From: Candidatus Fermentibacteraceae bacterium
GTDB taxonomy: Bacteria; Fermentibacterota; Fermentibacteria; Fermentibacterales; JCC-6
Assembly: GCA_021162285.1 (NCBI GenBank)
Contig: JAGGYZ010000343.1
Location: 1-15,673 of the forward strand
DNA: 15,673 bases
Direction: 5' to 3'
Shown here: piece after piece, positions 1 through 7,787 of the stretch
Numbering within the stretch: position 1 is the first letter of the stretch
Layout: each line of letters begins with the position of its first letter
Notes under the pieces: generated by a model
Seen by the model: the letters and a program-made list of their open reading frames with translations, nothing else
The model's database searches: none
What the model was told of the DNA's origin: nothing
Position numbers and translations under genes: made by a program

Positions 1-34
1 AAAAGTTCTGAACGCAGACTGAACCTGCTGCCGG

Positions 35-367
35 TTAATGAATGTAAGACAGAACCAGTATTAGAACAACCAGCACAGCAATAAAAATCAGAAAACCCTT
101 CGAATTCCTCTTTTCAGGCGCAACCTCATCGGAACCGGATTTATCCTTCATAAGACTCAGAATAATCAGCCCTAGAACAGATAAAAAGCCCAGAAGACAG
201 AATGCAGGGTGTATACCTTTCGCTTTTGTATAGAAATAAAATGCTACCAGAAGAAGAGCAGCCCCGACAAAAAGCAGAGGTGTTGAATTAACCATTGCTC
301 CGTACGCCTGAACAACTATTCCAGGCACCCCAATAGCCAGACTGATAGTGTTAAACTTCTTTACCAT
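35..367 (-). CDS. Small four-helix membrane protein, function unknown
   Basis: A 110-residue, strongly hydrophobic protein with four likely membrane helices at about residues 7-24, 29-47, 53-72 and 89-109. Between helices 3 and 4 lies a short charged loop (about 74-88, with KDKSGSDE and EKR). The middle part has a KAKG-x-HPAF-x-LLGFLS-x-LGLI pattern that I associate with widespread uncharacterised small integral membrane proteins, but I cannot name a family with certainty. The ATG start is supported by AGGGG a few bases upstream. It follows the glycosyltransferase gene on the same strand after a 211-bp gap, so it may have its own promoter, although none is clear. No catalytic motif is visible. 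Being a real gene is likely; its function is unknown. Confidence 0.72.
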   Translation of the reverse strand: MVKKFNTISLAIGVPGIVVQAYGAMVNSTPLLFVGAALLLVAFYFYTKAKGIHPAFCLLGFLSVLGLIILSLMKDKSGSDEVAPEKRNSKGFLIFIAVLVVLILVLSYIH

Positions 368-578
368 GAATTCCCCTTTGTGCTGCAGGAAACAAAACTA
401 CACACAGATTCCCTCCTGCTTTAAACCCGATACAAACCCTTACTTTTTTCCATGCAGACACAACTATACCACCAAGTCCAGGCACCCGTCATCGGAATAC
501 CAGGTCTTTGGGTAAACTGAAGAAGCATATCTTTCCCCTCTCTGTGTGATCCTCTGAGAGGAAAGTAGAAAATTTCCT
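368..578. other. Intergenic gap, no clear signal
   Basis: This 211-bp gap separates two minus-strand genes. I see no RNA gene and no convincing terminator. A short hairpin (CCTC-TGA-GAGG, 551-561) has no T-run. A 35-codon minus-strand frame (421-528, ATG start, with GGGGAAAG just upstream) could encode a tiny peptide rich in W, C and Y, but nothing else supports it. Confidence 0.4.
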
Positions 579-2138
579 TTATTGCGTCAGGGGTTCCACT
601 CTGTAGATATCTACAGTGCTTCTGCTGTTATCCCACCCTGGTTCTCCAAGAAGTCTCATCTCCGATCCTGAAGGCAGCAATGCCTCAGTAATTGCAACAT
701 TTCCCTCTGCGAACATGAGGGAAGACACAACGAGAGTGTACGAAACACCTGCTTTGAGCGGTGCCATATCGCACACAATGCTTCTTACTGGAACTGCTGA
801 CTTAACAATACCGCACTCACTGGTTGAATAGTATCTCTCGTCGATCCCTGAAACCAGCATAGTATCACCGAGGGAAACTCCATAAATAACAGCCTCTCTG
901 TAATCCATCAGAGAAGATACGCAAGCTAATGATGTATCCGGCTGGTAGCCGTAATGCTGGAATCTATTGGCTCCTGCAGTGGCAACAATGAATATGCTTC
1001 CAAGAACAACAGTAGTCTTTCCTGAAAAGTATCTACGAAGCATAACCATCGGGCCAAGAATGATAAACGGATACGCTGACAGCACATACCTGAACAGATT
1101 CATCGTTGAGTCTGGTAAAAACAAGACTGTCAGAACATGAAACATGACCAGCAAAAAAGGAAACACCACAAACACAGTATGCAATCTACTCAGAACAAGC
1201 CTTTCCCGAACAAAGTACGCAATCAGAACAACAGCTGCAAAGCCTAAAAAAGCAATTCTCTCAGGAGGCGGAAACAGCACCGGAAACAGAAGAATAAGTA
1301 CAAAAGGCAGAAGTCTTCTGTCTTTGTCCCTGCCCAATCCTCTAATCATTCCTGCAAGGGCAGTAGTCATCAGAAGCCACCTGAAATCTCCCGATATCAG
1401 ATGTATACTGAACAACCTGAATCTGTTTATAAACCAATCTGGTTCAAGCTGTAAACGCCCGCCAATGTGAGCGGGAAAGAAGAAATACCCGTTTGTCACA
1501 AGATTTGCTAAACCAGTAACGATGAACACAAGAACAGGAGACAGGAAAAGAAGGAGTCGTGATGGTTTATTTACTCCGGTGCGAAGCACCTCGGCAATAA
1601 AATATGTCACTGCAAGAAGCACAGCCTGCTCTCTGAAAGCTATTGCAAGGGCGCACAGAATTACCGCCGGGATGTATCTCTTCCCTGCGTAGAAATACAG
1701 AGACCAAACCACAGCAGCGACAACCGCACTTTCCGGCATTGGTCTCATGGCCTGTGTAACGAACAGTGGGCTGACAAGAAGGGCAAGAGCTGAAAGCCAG
1801 CCAACCATTTCACCCGACAGCAGTCTGCCCAGCCTGTACATTCCCCATATACTCAAAAATGTTGCTGCAGCCGGGAGAAGCCGGGCTACCCAAAGAGTTT
1901 CACCAAGCAAACCTGAAAGCAGTGCCCACATCCAGAAAAACAAAGTTGGATGCCCCATGGCCTGTTCTCCCCGCCCGGTTCCTGCGGCAAATGGATTAAA
2001 TCCATTTGCTCTGATCCATCTGGTGGTGCTGTACCCATAACCGAGAGAATCTCCAAACAGAGGAACTGAAAGGGAAAAAATGTACAGAACAGCCACCAGA
2101 ACAAGTGCAGCGGTAACAAACTTTGTTTCGGAGTTCAC
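579..2138 (-). CDS. GT-C type membrane glycosyltransferase (PMT_2 / GT39-like)
   Basis: A 519-residue polytopic membrane protein resembling the dolichyl/polyprenyl-phosphate sugar transferase superfamily (PMT_2, ArnT-like), which moves a sugar from a lipid carrier to an acceptor on the outer face of the inner membrane. After the first helix (about 6-25) comes a loop with Asp30 (FGDSLGYG), the place of the catalytic acidic residue in this family, then GHPTLFFW (62-69) and a G-E-x-L-W-x-ARLLPA segment typical of PMT_2. More than eight further hydrophobic helices follow, with a soluble C-terminal part of roughly 120 residues. I chose the GTG start at 2138. It lies 10 bp after the rsmB stop and is preceded by AAAGAAG; the open frame continues 63 codons further, but only inside rsmB. 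Donor and acceptor cannot be read from the sequence. A likely role is decoration of a surface glycan. Confidence 0.8.
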   Translation of the reverse strand: MNSETKFVTAALVLVAVLYIFSLSVPLFGDSLGYGYSTTRWIRANGFNPFAAGTGRGEQAMGHPTLFFWMWALLSGLLGETLWVARLLPAAATFLSIWGMYRLGRLLSGEMVGWLSALALLVSPLFVTQAMRPMPESAVVAAVVWSLYFYAGKRYIPAVILCALAIAFREQAVLLAVTYFIAEVLRTGVNKPSRLLLFLSPVLVFIVTGLANLVTNGYFFFPAHIGGRLQLEPDWFINRFRLFSIHLISGDFRWLLMTTALAGMIRGLGRDKDRRLLPFVLILLFPVLFPPPERIAFLGFAAVVLIAYFVRERLVLSRLHTVFVVFPFLLVMFHVLTVLFLPDSTMNLFRYVLSAYPFIILGPMVMLRRYFSGKTTVVLGSIFIVATAGANRFQHYGYQPDTSLACVSSLMDYREAVIYGVSLGDTMLVSGIDERYYSTSECGIVKSAVPVRSIVCDMAPLKAGVSYTLVVSSLMFAEGNVAITEALLPSGSEMRLLGEPGWDNSRSTVDIYRVEPLTQ

Positions 2139-2148
2139 TGTTCTTCTT

Positions 2149-3294
2149 TCAGCCTGTGTACTTCCATGAAACTGCAAATAGCCCGTCAATCCCTGCGTCT
2201 GGCGGAAAAACAGACAGAAAACCCTCACCGGTGACCAGTTCTTCAGGGGCAGGGAAGGGAATCCTCTCGAATGCGAGGTTTCTCTCTTCAAAAAACCGTA
2301 CCACTCCGGAGTTCTCAGCAGGTTCAATACTGCATGTTGAATACACCAGAACTCCGCCCGGTTTTACTGCTTTTGCAGAATCTGTGAGCATTTTTCTCTG
2401 TATCTGAACCAGTTCCTCCTCCATTGCAGCGGACCAGTTCCACCTGGCATCGAACCGCCTTCGATAGACTCCGGTATTTGTACATGGCGCATCGACGACA
2501 ACCTTATCAAACTTCGTTGAAAAAGGAAGACTGGAACAGTCAGCGGCAACTGGAAAACAGCTCTTCCAGTGCAATCTGTCTCTGTTCGCAATCCATCTTT
2601 TCATTCTCTTTCTCTTCCTGTCAACTGAGATCACAGATCCTGTACCGCTGAGGTGAGCCGTCTTACCGCCAGGTGCAGCTCCGACCTCAAGAACCGTAGT
2701 ACCAGGCAGTTCAGCCATTCCCTGTCCTACAATGGCAGCAGATTCATCCTGTATATAAAAGTTCTCTGGAGGTTGAAAGGCACCCTGTCTTTTAATAACA
2801 CTGTAACGCTCCAGAAACTTTCCCTTTTCCGTAGCTTCCGGGATGTCTCCGAATGCATATCCTCCAAGGGGAGGAGGCTGATTGTTCCATTCCAGAAGCT
2901 TTCCTGTCACCGATTCTCCGTATCGCTTCATCCACCTGTTCACAAGCTCTTCCGGGTGTGAATACTGTATGTGAAGGGGAAGTTTTTCCTCTGTATGGCC
3001 AGCAATTTTCCGAAGAACAGCATTCACCAGACCTCTGGTTTTCCTGTTGGAGTGCGCTTCCACCGTGGCGGATACTGCAGCATGGGGTGGTGTTCCCAGA
3101 ACAAGCATCTGAACCGCACCAATCCTGAGGCTGCACAGAACATCGGGATCAAGGGTGTACAGCGACCTCCTTAGATACCTGTTCAGAGCGTGGTCAATCC
3201 GTTTTCTCCACACCACAGCCTCTCTGTACATCCTTGTGGCAAAAGCCATGTCCTCGGAAGAAAGGGGGAGCCTTTCAGAACTCCCCCTCAACAA
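2149..3294 (-). CDS. rsmB: 16S rRNA m5C967 methyltransferase RsmB
   Basis: SAM-dependent RNA cytosine-C5 methyltransferase of the RsmB/NOP2 family, acting on 16S rRNA in the cytoplasm. The N-terminal NusB-like helical domain spans about residues 1-120. The Rossmann methyltransferase domain carries the SAM loop GAAPGGKT (205-212), the motif IV DAPC-TNTGV with Cys271 (product-release cysteine), and the motif VI YSTCS with Cys321 (nucleophile). Both catalytic cysteines are therefore present. At 381 residues it is somewhat short (E. coli RsmB is about 429). The start is uncertain. The first usual start codon in frame is TTG at 3294, with a poor ribosome site, yet the frame stays open to 3345 and the residues before the TTG (ASRVQACI) look like the missing start of the first NusB helix. 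An ATT start or a sequence error is possible. It follows the nifU-like gene by 37 bp. Confidence 0.93.
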   Translation of the reverse strand: MLRGSSERLPLSSEDMAFATRMYREAVVWRKRIDHALNRYLRRSLYTLDPDVLCSLRIGAVQMLVLGTPPHAAVSATVEAHSNRKTRGLVNAVLRKIAGHTEEKLPLHIQYSHPEELVNRWMKRYGESVTGKLLEWNNQPPPLGGYAFGDIPEATEKGKFLERYSVIKRQGAFQPPENFYIQDESAAIVGQGMAELPGTTVLEVGAAPGGKTAHLSGTGSVISVDRKRKRMKRWIANRDRLHWKSCFPVAADCSSLPFSTKFDKVVVDAPCTNTGVYRRRFDARWNWSAAMEEELVQIQRKMLTDSAKAVKPGGVLVYSTCSIEPAENSGVVRFFEERNLAFERIPFPAPEELVTGEGFLSVFPPDAGIDGLFAVSWKYTG

Positions 3295-3331
3295 AATACA
3301 GGCCTGAACCCGCGAAGCAGTTCCTCTGCTG

Positions 3332-3574
3332 TTATAGAACGTTCTCTACCCTTTCCATATCAGGAAAGTACCTCTTCAAACTCTTCTCAACTCCGAACTG
3401 CAGTGTCAGTGTAGCGAATGCGCATCCGCTGCATGACCCCTGAAGCCTTACTTGAACAGTTTTGCCCTGAAGAGCCACAAACTCTATGTCTCCTCCATCA
3501 GCCTGAAGCATCGGGCGCACTTCCTCAAGCTTGGCCCTTACATTCTCTTCGTTAAAGTCCAGTGTCTCACTCAT
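3332..3574 (-). CDS. NifU C-terminal-domain Fe-S scaffold/carrier protein
   Basis: An 80-residue protein consisting only of the NifU C-terminal (Nfu) domain. Hallmarks are LQADGGDIEFV (23-33) and the cysteine pair GSCSGC (Cys48, Cys51), which in Nfu proteins binds a 4Fe-4S cluster between two monomers for transfer to apo-proteins. Length fits stand-alone Nfu proteins of many bacteria. The ATG is preceded by AAAGGAAA. It sits 21 bp after the pyrophosphatase gene and 37 bp before rsmB. The neighbours do not reveal a specific client. The family assignment is firm. The usual symbol (nfu/nifU) varies between organisms, so none is given. Confidence 0.92.
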   Translation of the reverse strand: MSETLDFNEENVRAKLEEVRPMLQADGGDIEFVALQGKTVQVRLQGSCSGCAFATLTLQFGVEKSLKRYFPDMERVENVL

Positions 3575-3595
3575 TAAGTTTTCCTTTCGCCTGCA

Positions 3596-5698
3596 CTAAC
3601 CGACCTGAACCTGGGCGAGAACAAGAGCAACTACGGACATCAGCTTTATAAGGATGTTAAGTGACGGACCACTTGTATCCTTGAAAGGATCGCCGACTGT
3701 ATCACCCATCACTGCGGCATCATGGCTGGGCGAACCCTTTCCACCCATGTGTCCTGATTCTATGTACTTCTTGGCATTGTCCCATGCCCCACCGCTGTTG
3801 GACATGAAAATTGCAAGGAGAACTCCGGTTACTATAGATCCGGCAAGAAGGCCTCCCAGCGTTTCTGCACCGTTATCTCCAAACCCGAAATACACGGCCA
3901 CCGGCACAACAAGAGCCATGATTCCCGGAAGGATCATCTCATGAAGAGCCCCGGTAGTTGCAATGTGAATACATTTCTCTGTTTCCGGATCGGCCGTTCC
4001 TTCCATAAGACCCTTGATGTTCTTGAACTGCCTTCTCACCTCTTCAACCATCTTCATAGCAGTCTTACCAACAGCTCTCAGCGTAATTGAGGCAAACACG
4101 AAAGGCAGAAGCCCACCCAGGAACAACCCGACAACTACATTGGGGTTAAGAATGTTTATTCCCTCACTGAAAAGCCCGGTAACCTGCGCGTAAGCAGAAA
4201 ACAGGGCGAGAGAAGTCAACGCAGCTGAGCCGATTGCAAACCCCTTACCCATGGCTGCCGTTGTGTTGCCAAGTGCATCAAGTTTGTCTGTTCTGGTTCT
4301 TACTTCTTCAGAAAGCCCGGCCATCTCGGCGATACCGCCTGCATTATCGGCAACTGGCCCGTAAGCATCCACAGACATGGTCATTCCAACATTCATGAGC
4401 ATTCCGAGAGCAGCAAGGGCTATGCCGTAAAGACCAGCATAATTGTAACTTACAAGAATTGCTGCAGCTATGAACAGTGTGGGTCCTATTGTAGACTCCA
4501 TACCCACAGCAATACCTTCGATAATGGTAGTGGCAGGTCCTGTTTTTGTTGCCTCAGCGATCAGCCTGACAGGTTTGCTGCTGGTGTAGTATTCAGTGAT
4601 AAGTCCGATGGCAGTACCTGCTACAACACCGGATGCAATAGCCCAGAAAACGCCGGATGCGATATGCAGGAGGTTAACCATCCAGAAGGCACCAAGAATA
4701 GCAAGTCCAGCACTGATGAAGGTCGCATTCCGGAGAACAGTGTTGGGTGAACCCTTTCCGAATATCTTCACAAAAACAGCACCCACGAGACTGGCCAGAG
4801 TTCCAAGTGCTGCAAGAACCAGTGGAAGAGCGATAAGTGAGGTTTTCCCCACATGCATAGCATCGGAAGCACTGCCTGTAAACAGCCCTGACACAATATC
4901 GGCATTCATGCTGAAAGCAAGAACAATCGCGGCGATTATGCAGCCCACAAAAGACTCAAACAGGTCGGCTCCCATTCCTGCCACATCTCCGACATTGTCT
5001 CCCACATTATCTGCGATGACAGCTGGGTTACGCGGGTCATCTTCAGGGATACCTGCTTCAATTTTTCCCACCAGGTCAGCTCCAACATCGGCACTCTTTG
5101 TAAATATGCCGCCGCCCACTCTGGCAAAAAGGGCAATACTGCTGGCCCCCATACCAAAACCGGCAATGCTGTTCAAATCAACAGTTTCCATACCCAGAAA
5201 ATTCTGCAGAAAAACCCGTACCGTTTCCACCTCGTGAAACATCAGGTAGAAAAGGGATACTCCGAAAAGCCCCAGAGCAGCAACAGCGAAGCCCATTACG
5301 CTTCCACTTGAAAATGCGACTGAAAGAGCACTGGAAATACTGCTTCTTGCAGCATGTGTTGTTCTCACATTACCAACTGTAGCGGCACCCATTCCTGCAA
5401 CTCCGGCGATCATGCTGAACAGTGCTCCCGTAACGAAAGCAATAGATGTAGCTCTGTTCACTCCGAAGAACAGAAGAACTGCCACAATCAGAATAAACAC
5501 AAGCAGTATTCTGTACTGGGTTTTAAGGTAGGTCATTGCACCTGAATGTATCATAGATGCAAGTTTCTTCATTTTGTCCGTTCCCTGGGGTTTTTTCTTC
5601 ACAGACACAAAAACCATCCAGGCAACAATACCTGTGAGAACAGCAACAATCGGCGGGAAATAGTTAAATAAAAGTTTTAGATTCAAAACAGCCTCCAT
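3596..5698 (-). CDS. hppA: Membrane-bound K+-dependent pyrophosphatase (ion-pumping)
   Basis: A 700-residue integral membrane pyrophosphatase that couples PPi hydrolysis to H+ and/or Na+ pumping across the inner membrane. The substrate-site motifs are all present: DVGADLVGK (204-212), DNVGDNVGD (230-238), and the C-terminal GDTVGDPFKDTSGPS (665-679). GNTTAAMGKG (478-487) has Ala481 and Gly484 where K+-independent enzymes carry Lys and Thr, so it should be K+-dependent. The ADLFES segment (244-249) carries Glu248, matching the Na+-site glutamate of Thermotoga-type Na+-pumping enzymes. H+-only plant enzymes have Gly there. I therefore infer a Na+-type (or dual Na+/H+) pump; ion specificity is not certain from motifs alone. 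It has about 16 helices and a normal length. The ATG at 5698 has only a weak AACAGG ribosome site. It lies 53 bp after the TPR glycosyltransferase gene. Confidence 0.97.
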   Translation of the reverse strand: MEAVLNLKLLFNYFPPIVAVLTGIVAWMVFVSVKKKPQGTDKMKKLASMIHSGAMTYLKTQYRILLVFILIVAVLLFFGVNRATSIAFVTGALFSMIAGVAGMGAATVGNVRTTHAARSSISSALSVAFSSGSVMGFAVAALGLFGVSLFYLMFHEVETVRVFLQNFLGMETVDLNSIAGFGMGASSIALFARVGGGIFTKSADVGADLVGKIEAGIPEDDPRNPAVIADNVGDNVGDVAGMGADLFESFVGCIIAAIVLAFSMNADIVSGLFTGSASDAMHVGKTSLIALPLVLAALGTLASLVGAVFVKIFGKGSPNTVLRNATFISAGLAILGAFWMVNLLHIASGVFWAIASGVVAGTAIGLITEYYTSSKPVRLIAEATKTGPATTIIEGIAVGMESTIGPTLFIAAAILVSYNYAGLYGIALAALGMLMNVGMTMSVDAYGPVADNAGGIAEMAGLSEEVRTRTDKLDALGNTTAAMGKGFAIGSAALTSLALFSAYAQVTGLFSEGINILNPNVVVGLFLGGLLPFVFASITLRAVGKTAMKMVEEVRRQFKNIKGLMEGTADPETEKCIHIATTGALHEMILPGIMALVVPVAVYFGFGDNGAETLGGLLAGSIVTGVLLAIFMSNSGGAWDNAKKYIESGHMGGKGSPSHDAAVMGDTVGDPFKDTSGPSLNILIKLMSVVALVLAQVQVG

Positions 5699-5751
5699 AC
5701 AACAAACCTGTTGATTTTCCTAACACACATGAAAGTACCAGCTTTTATGGT

Positions 5752-7305
5752 TCAATCCCTCTGTGGGGTCAACCCCGCCAGAGCCTGCCTGGCAGGAGCG
5801 TAATTCGGATCTCTGGAAACAGCCTTCTCCCAGTACAGAGCTGCCGATTCCGTATCTCCCCTTCCAATACTTATAACACCCAGATTAAAAAGCGCATCCA
5901 CACCGTTCAAATCAACACTGTCCTCCCGGCGGAAAGCAACATCAACAGCCTCAAGCAAAAGAACTTCCGCCCCTGCTGCGTCACCCTGCCGGAAGTGAGC
6001 AACACCATCGTGAAAAGCCATGTTGACTCCTCCTGCTTCAACAGTTCCAGCTGTTGCCCAGGCTATAAACAGACCTGCAGCAACCCCTGCTGAGCCAAGC
6101 ATAAGACTCCTCCCGGTATTCTTTAGAACTCTGGGCACGAGGAATATAACCATGAAAGGAACAATCGGTAACCTGAATCTGGCGGTAACAAAAAAAGGCA
6201 GTACACCTGCAGCGAGAACCGCTGCCCACAGCAGACTGTTTTTCTCCTGTCTCTCCAGTTTTCCCGCCAGCAGAGCTCCCGGTATCAGCAACCAGATAAG
6301 AAGACCGGAAACAGGAAGACGCGGTGTACCTGTCAGGGCTCTCAGCACAGGTGAATACCTGGCCATGTAGTAAACATCGTAGTTGCTTGGAACAGCCACC
6401 GGAGAGATTATATAAAGCAGTTTCAACGCTGTAAGCTGCAAAAATCTGAGAGGGTCACCTGCAACACTGCGAACTGTTCTGCCCACCCACCAGGATGAAA
6501 CCTCTGAAGGCAGAACAGGTTCTTCAAACGGCGCATTGCTTGCAGCCCATACATTGTCCGGATAAGGAAAAGAGTCAGCGGAAGCTGTCTCTTCCACTGG
6601 GGCGAAAGCTGTAAAACCGTCTGCCAGAGGTCCGTTTCCTATGTACAGGTTGATTCCACCCTGGCTGGAAATAACAGTACCCCAGTCTCCATGCATACCG
6701 TTAATGGTCCAGACAAAAGCCACCGGAACAAGAAATAACCAGCTCCATTTCCAGATTTTCCGGTAAAGAATCAAAGCCATGGGAAACAGCAGAACTGCTC
6801 CGGGACGAGTAATGGCAGCCAGACCCAGAAACAGCCAGCCCCAATAATCGGGCTTGTCCCTGTCAAGCAGATAAAATGAGCAGAGCAGAAGGAAGGTGTA
6901 CACCGGGGTAATAAGCAGAGTTGTGGTGTAGAACAGGTTAACGCCGTACAGCGTCCACACCAGTGCAGATACAAGAGAAGCCTTTCTGCCGGCCCGGTCA
7001 AAAACAATCCTGTGTATCAGATGAACCGAAAGAATTCCAAAAAGCAGACTGAGCAGGGTTCCGGAGACTATTGAATCCCCGAAAATGGAATACACGAGTC
7101 CAAGAACCGCAGGGTAGAGAGGAGCTCTGAAATAGGGAGAGAACACAAACAAATCTCCACCGGCGATATCCTGAGCCCATGTATTGTGCCAGGCCGCGTC
7201 AACAACAGGATAGTGACCGAGAGGAGATTGATAAACGGGAACAGCAGCTGCAAACCACAACACCGTAAACGTCAAAAAAACTGCTACACTGTCTTTTACC
7301 GGCAT
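5752..7305 (-). CDS. GT-C type membrane glycosyltransferase with C-terminal TPR
   Basis: A 517-residue membrane protein. The first about 425 residues form a PMT_2-like glycosyltransferase: an N-terminal helix (about 7-25), then a periplasmic loop with PVVDAAW (Asp36, candidate catalytic acid), YFRAPLYPAVLGLVY (58-72, the family's xPPLYP-like segment) and FGDS, followed by many hydrophobic helices and a large external loop (about 215-290). The C-terminal about 90 residues (427-517) are soluble and contain two TPR-like helix pairs (HFRQGDAAGAEVLLLEA; ALFNLGVISIGRGDTESAALYWEKA, then DPNYAPARQAL). The combination suggests a sugar transferase with a protein- or complex-binding tail. The ATG overlaps the stop of the heptose adenylyltransferase gene by one base (TGATG), indicating translational coupling. 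Sugar donor and acceptor are unknown; heptose-containing glycans are a contextual guess. Confidence 0.82.
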   Translation of the reverse strand: MPVKDSVAVFLTFTVLWFAAAVPVYQSPLGHYPVVDAAWHNTWAQDIAGGDLFVFSPYFRAPLYPAVLGLVYSIFGDSIVSGTLLSLLFGILSVHLIHRIVFDRAGRKASLVSALVWTLYGVNLFYTTTLLITPVYTFLLLCSFYLLDRDKPDYWGWLFLGLAAITRPGAVLLFPMALILYRKIWKWSWLFLVPVAFVWTINGMHGDWGTVISSQGGINLYIGNGPLADGFTAFAPVEETASADSFPYPDNVWAASNAPFEEPVLPSEVSSWWVGRTVRSVAGDPLRFLQLTALKLLYIISPVAVPSNYDVYYMARYSPVLRALTGTPRLPVSGLLIWLLIPGALLAGKLERQEKNSLLWAAVLAAGVLPFFVTARFRLPIVPFMVIFLVPRVLKNTGRSLMLGSAGVAAGLFIAWATAGTVEAGGVNMAFHDGVAHFRQGDAAGAEVLLLEAVDVAFRREDSVDLNGVDALFNLGVISIGRGDTESAALYWEKAVSRDPNYAPARQALAGLTPQRD

Positions 7306-7787
7306 CAGCTCATCTTCTCAATAATGAGCGTTGTAGAGTATCCGTCGAGCAGAGGTACTATAACAACATCCCCGTGGTTCTCTCTGACAACATCTGCACC
7401 TACAACCTGCTCTTCACTGTAGTCACCGCCTTTTACAAGAACATCCGGCAGTATTTCTGTGATCAGTTCCAGCGGTGTGTCCTGCGAAAAAGGCACCACA
7501 CAATCCACCGACCGCAGGCCCGACACAACAGCTACGCGGCTTTCAAGGGGTTGAACAGGCCTGTCAGTTCCCTTCAGCCTTTTTACAGAGTCATCGGTAT
7601 TAACTCCCACAAAAAGAAAGTCACCCTGCATACGTGCTTCCTCAAGAATTTCAAGATGTCCCGGATGAAAAAGATCAAAACAGCCGTTGGTGAACACTAT
7701 CCGTTTCCCCTGTTTTCTCAAGCTGTCTGCAAAACCGGCAGCTTCGGCTGCAGAAACAACCGGAGCTCTCAGGGTGTAATCATTCAA
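7305..7787 (-). CDS. rfaE2: D-glycero-beta-D-manno-heptose 1-phosphate adenylyltransferase
   Basis: A 160-residue nucleotidyltransferase that transfers AMP to heptose 1-phosphate, giving ADP-heptose for LPS core or other heptose-containing glycans. It carries the cytidylyltransferase-fold signature TNGCFDLFHPGHL (33-45) with the HxGH nucleotide site, the LVKGGDY segment, and the family's closing DGYSTTLII motif (about 148-156). Length matches the stand-alone RfaE2 form or the C-terminal half of HldE. It starts at a TTG (7787), overlapping the kinase gene by 8 bp, with GAGAGG upstream; the nearby ATG at 7782 is in another frame. In E. coli both activities are one protein; here they are separate adjacent genes. 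Assignment is firm. Confidence 0.95.
   Translation of the reverse strand: MNDYTLRAPVVSAAEAAGFADSLRKQGKRIVFTNGCFDLFHPGHLEILEEARMQGDFLFVGVNTDDSVKRLKGTDRPVQPLESRVAVVSGLRSVDCVVPFSQDTPLELITEILPDVLVKGGDYSEEQVVGADVVRENHGDVVIVPLLDGYSTTLIIEKMS

Noticed and set aside
1..34. Possible terminator after the small membrane protein gene (GTTC...GAAC then TTTT on the minus strand)
   Set aside because: The stem is only about four base pairs with a 12-base loop and the window ends there.
421..528. 35-codon minus-strand frame in the gap before the small membrane protein gene
   Set aside because: It has a purine-rich upstream stretch but no recognisable sequence, no conservation evidence and chance length; left as part of the gap note.
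538..578. Hairpins after the first glycosyltransferase gene (CCTC-TGA-GAGG; GGAAA...TTTCC)
   Set aside because: Stems are four to five base pairs and no T-run follows; not a credible terminator.
2139..2327. Extended 582-residue version of the first glycosyltransferase
   Set aside because: The extra 63 codons lie inside rsmB and look unlike a membrane-protein N-terminus; the GTG at 2138 with AAAGAAG upstream is better.
4596..5237. A 213-codon open frame on the plus strand opposite the pyrophosphatase gene
   Set aside because: It lies wholly antisense to a clearly identified conserved gene, has a low-complexity A/P/S/T-rich composition and no family resemblance; it is a codon-bias shadow.
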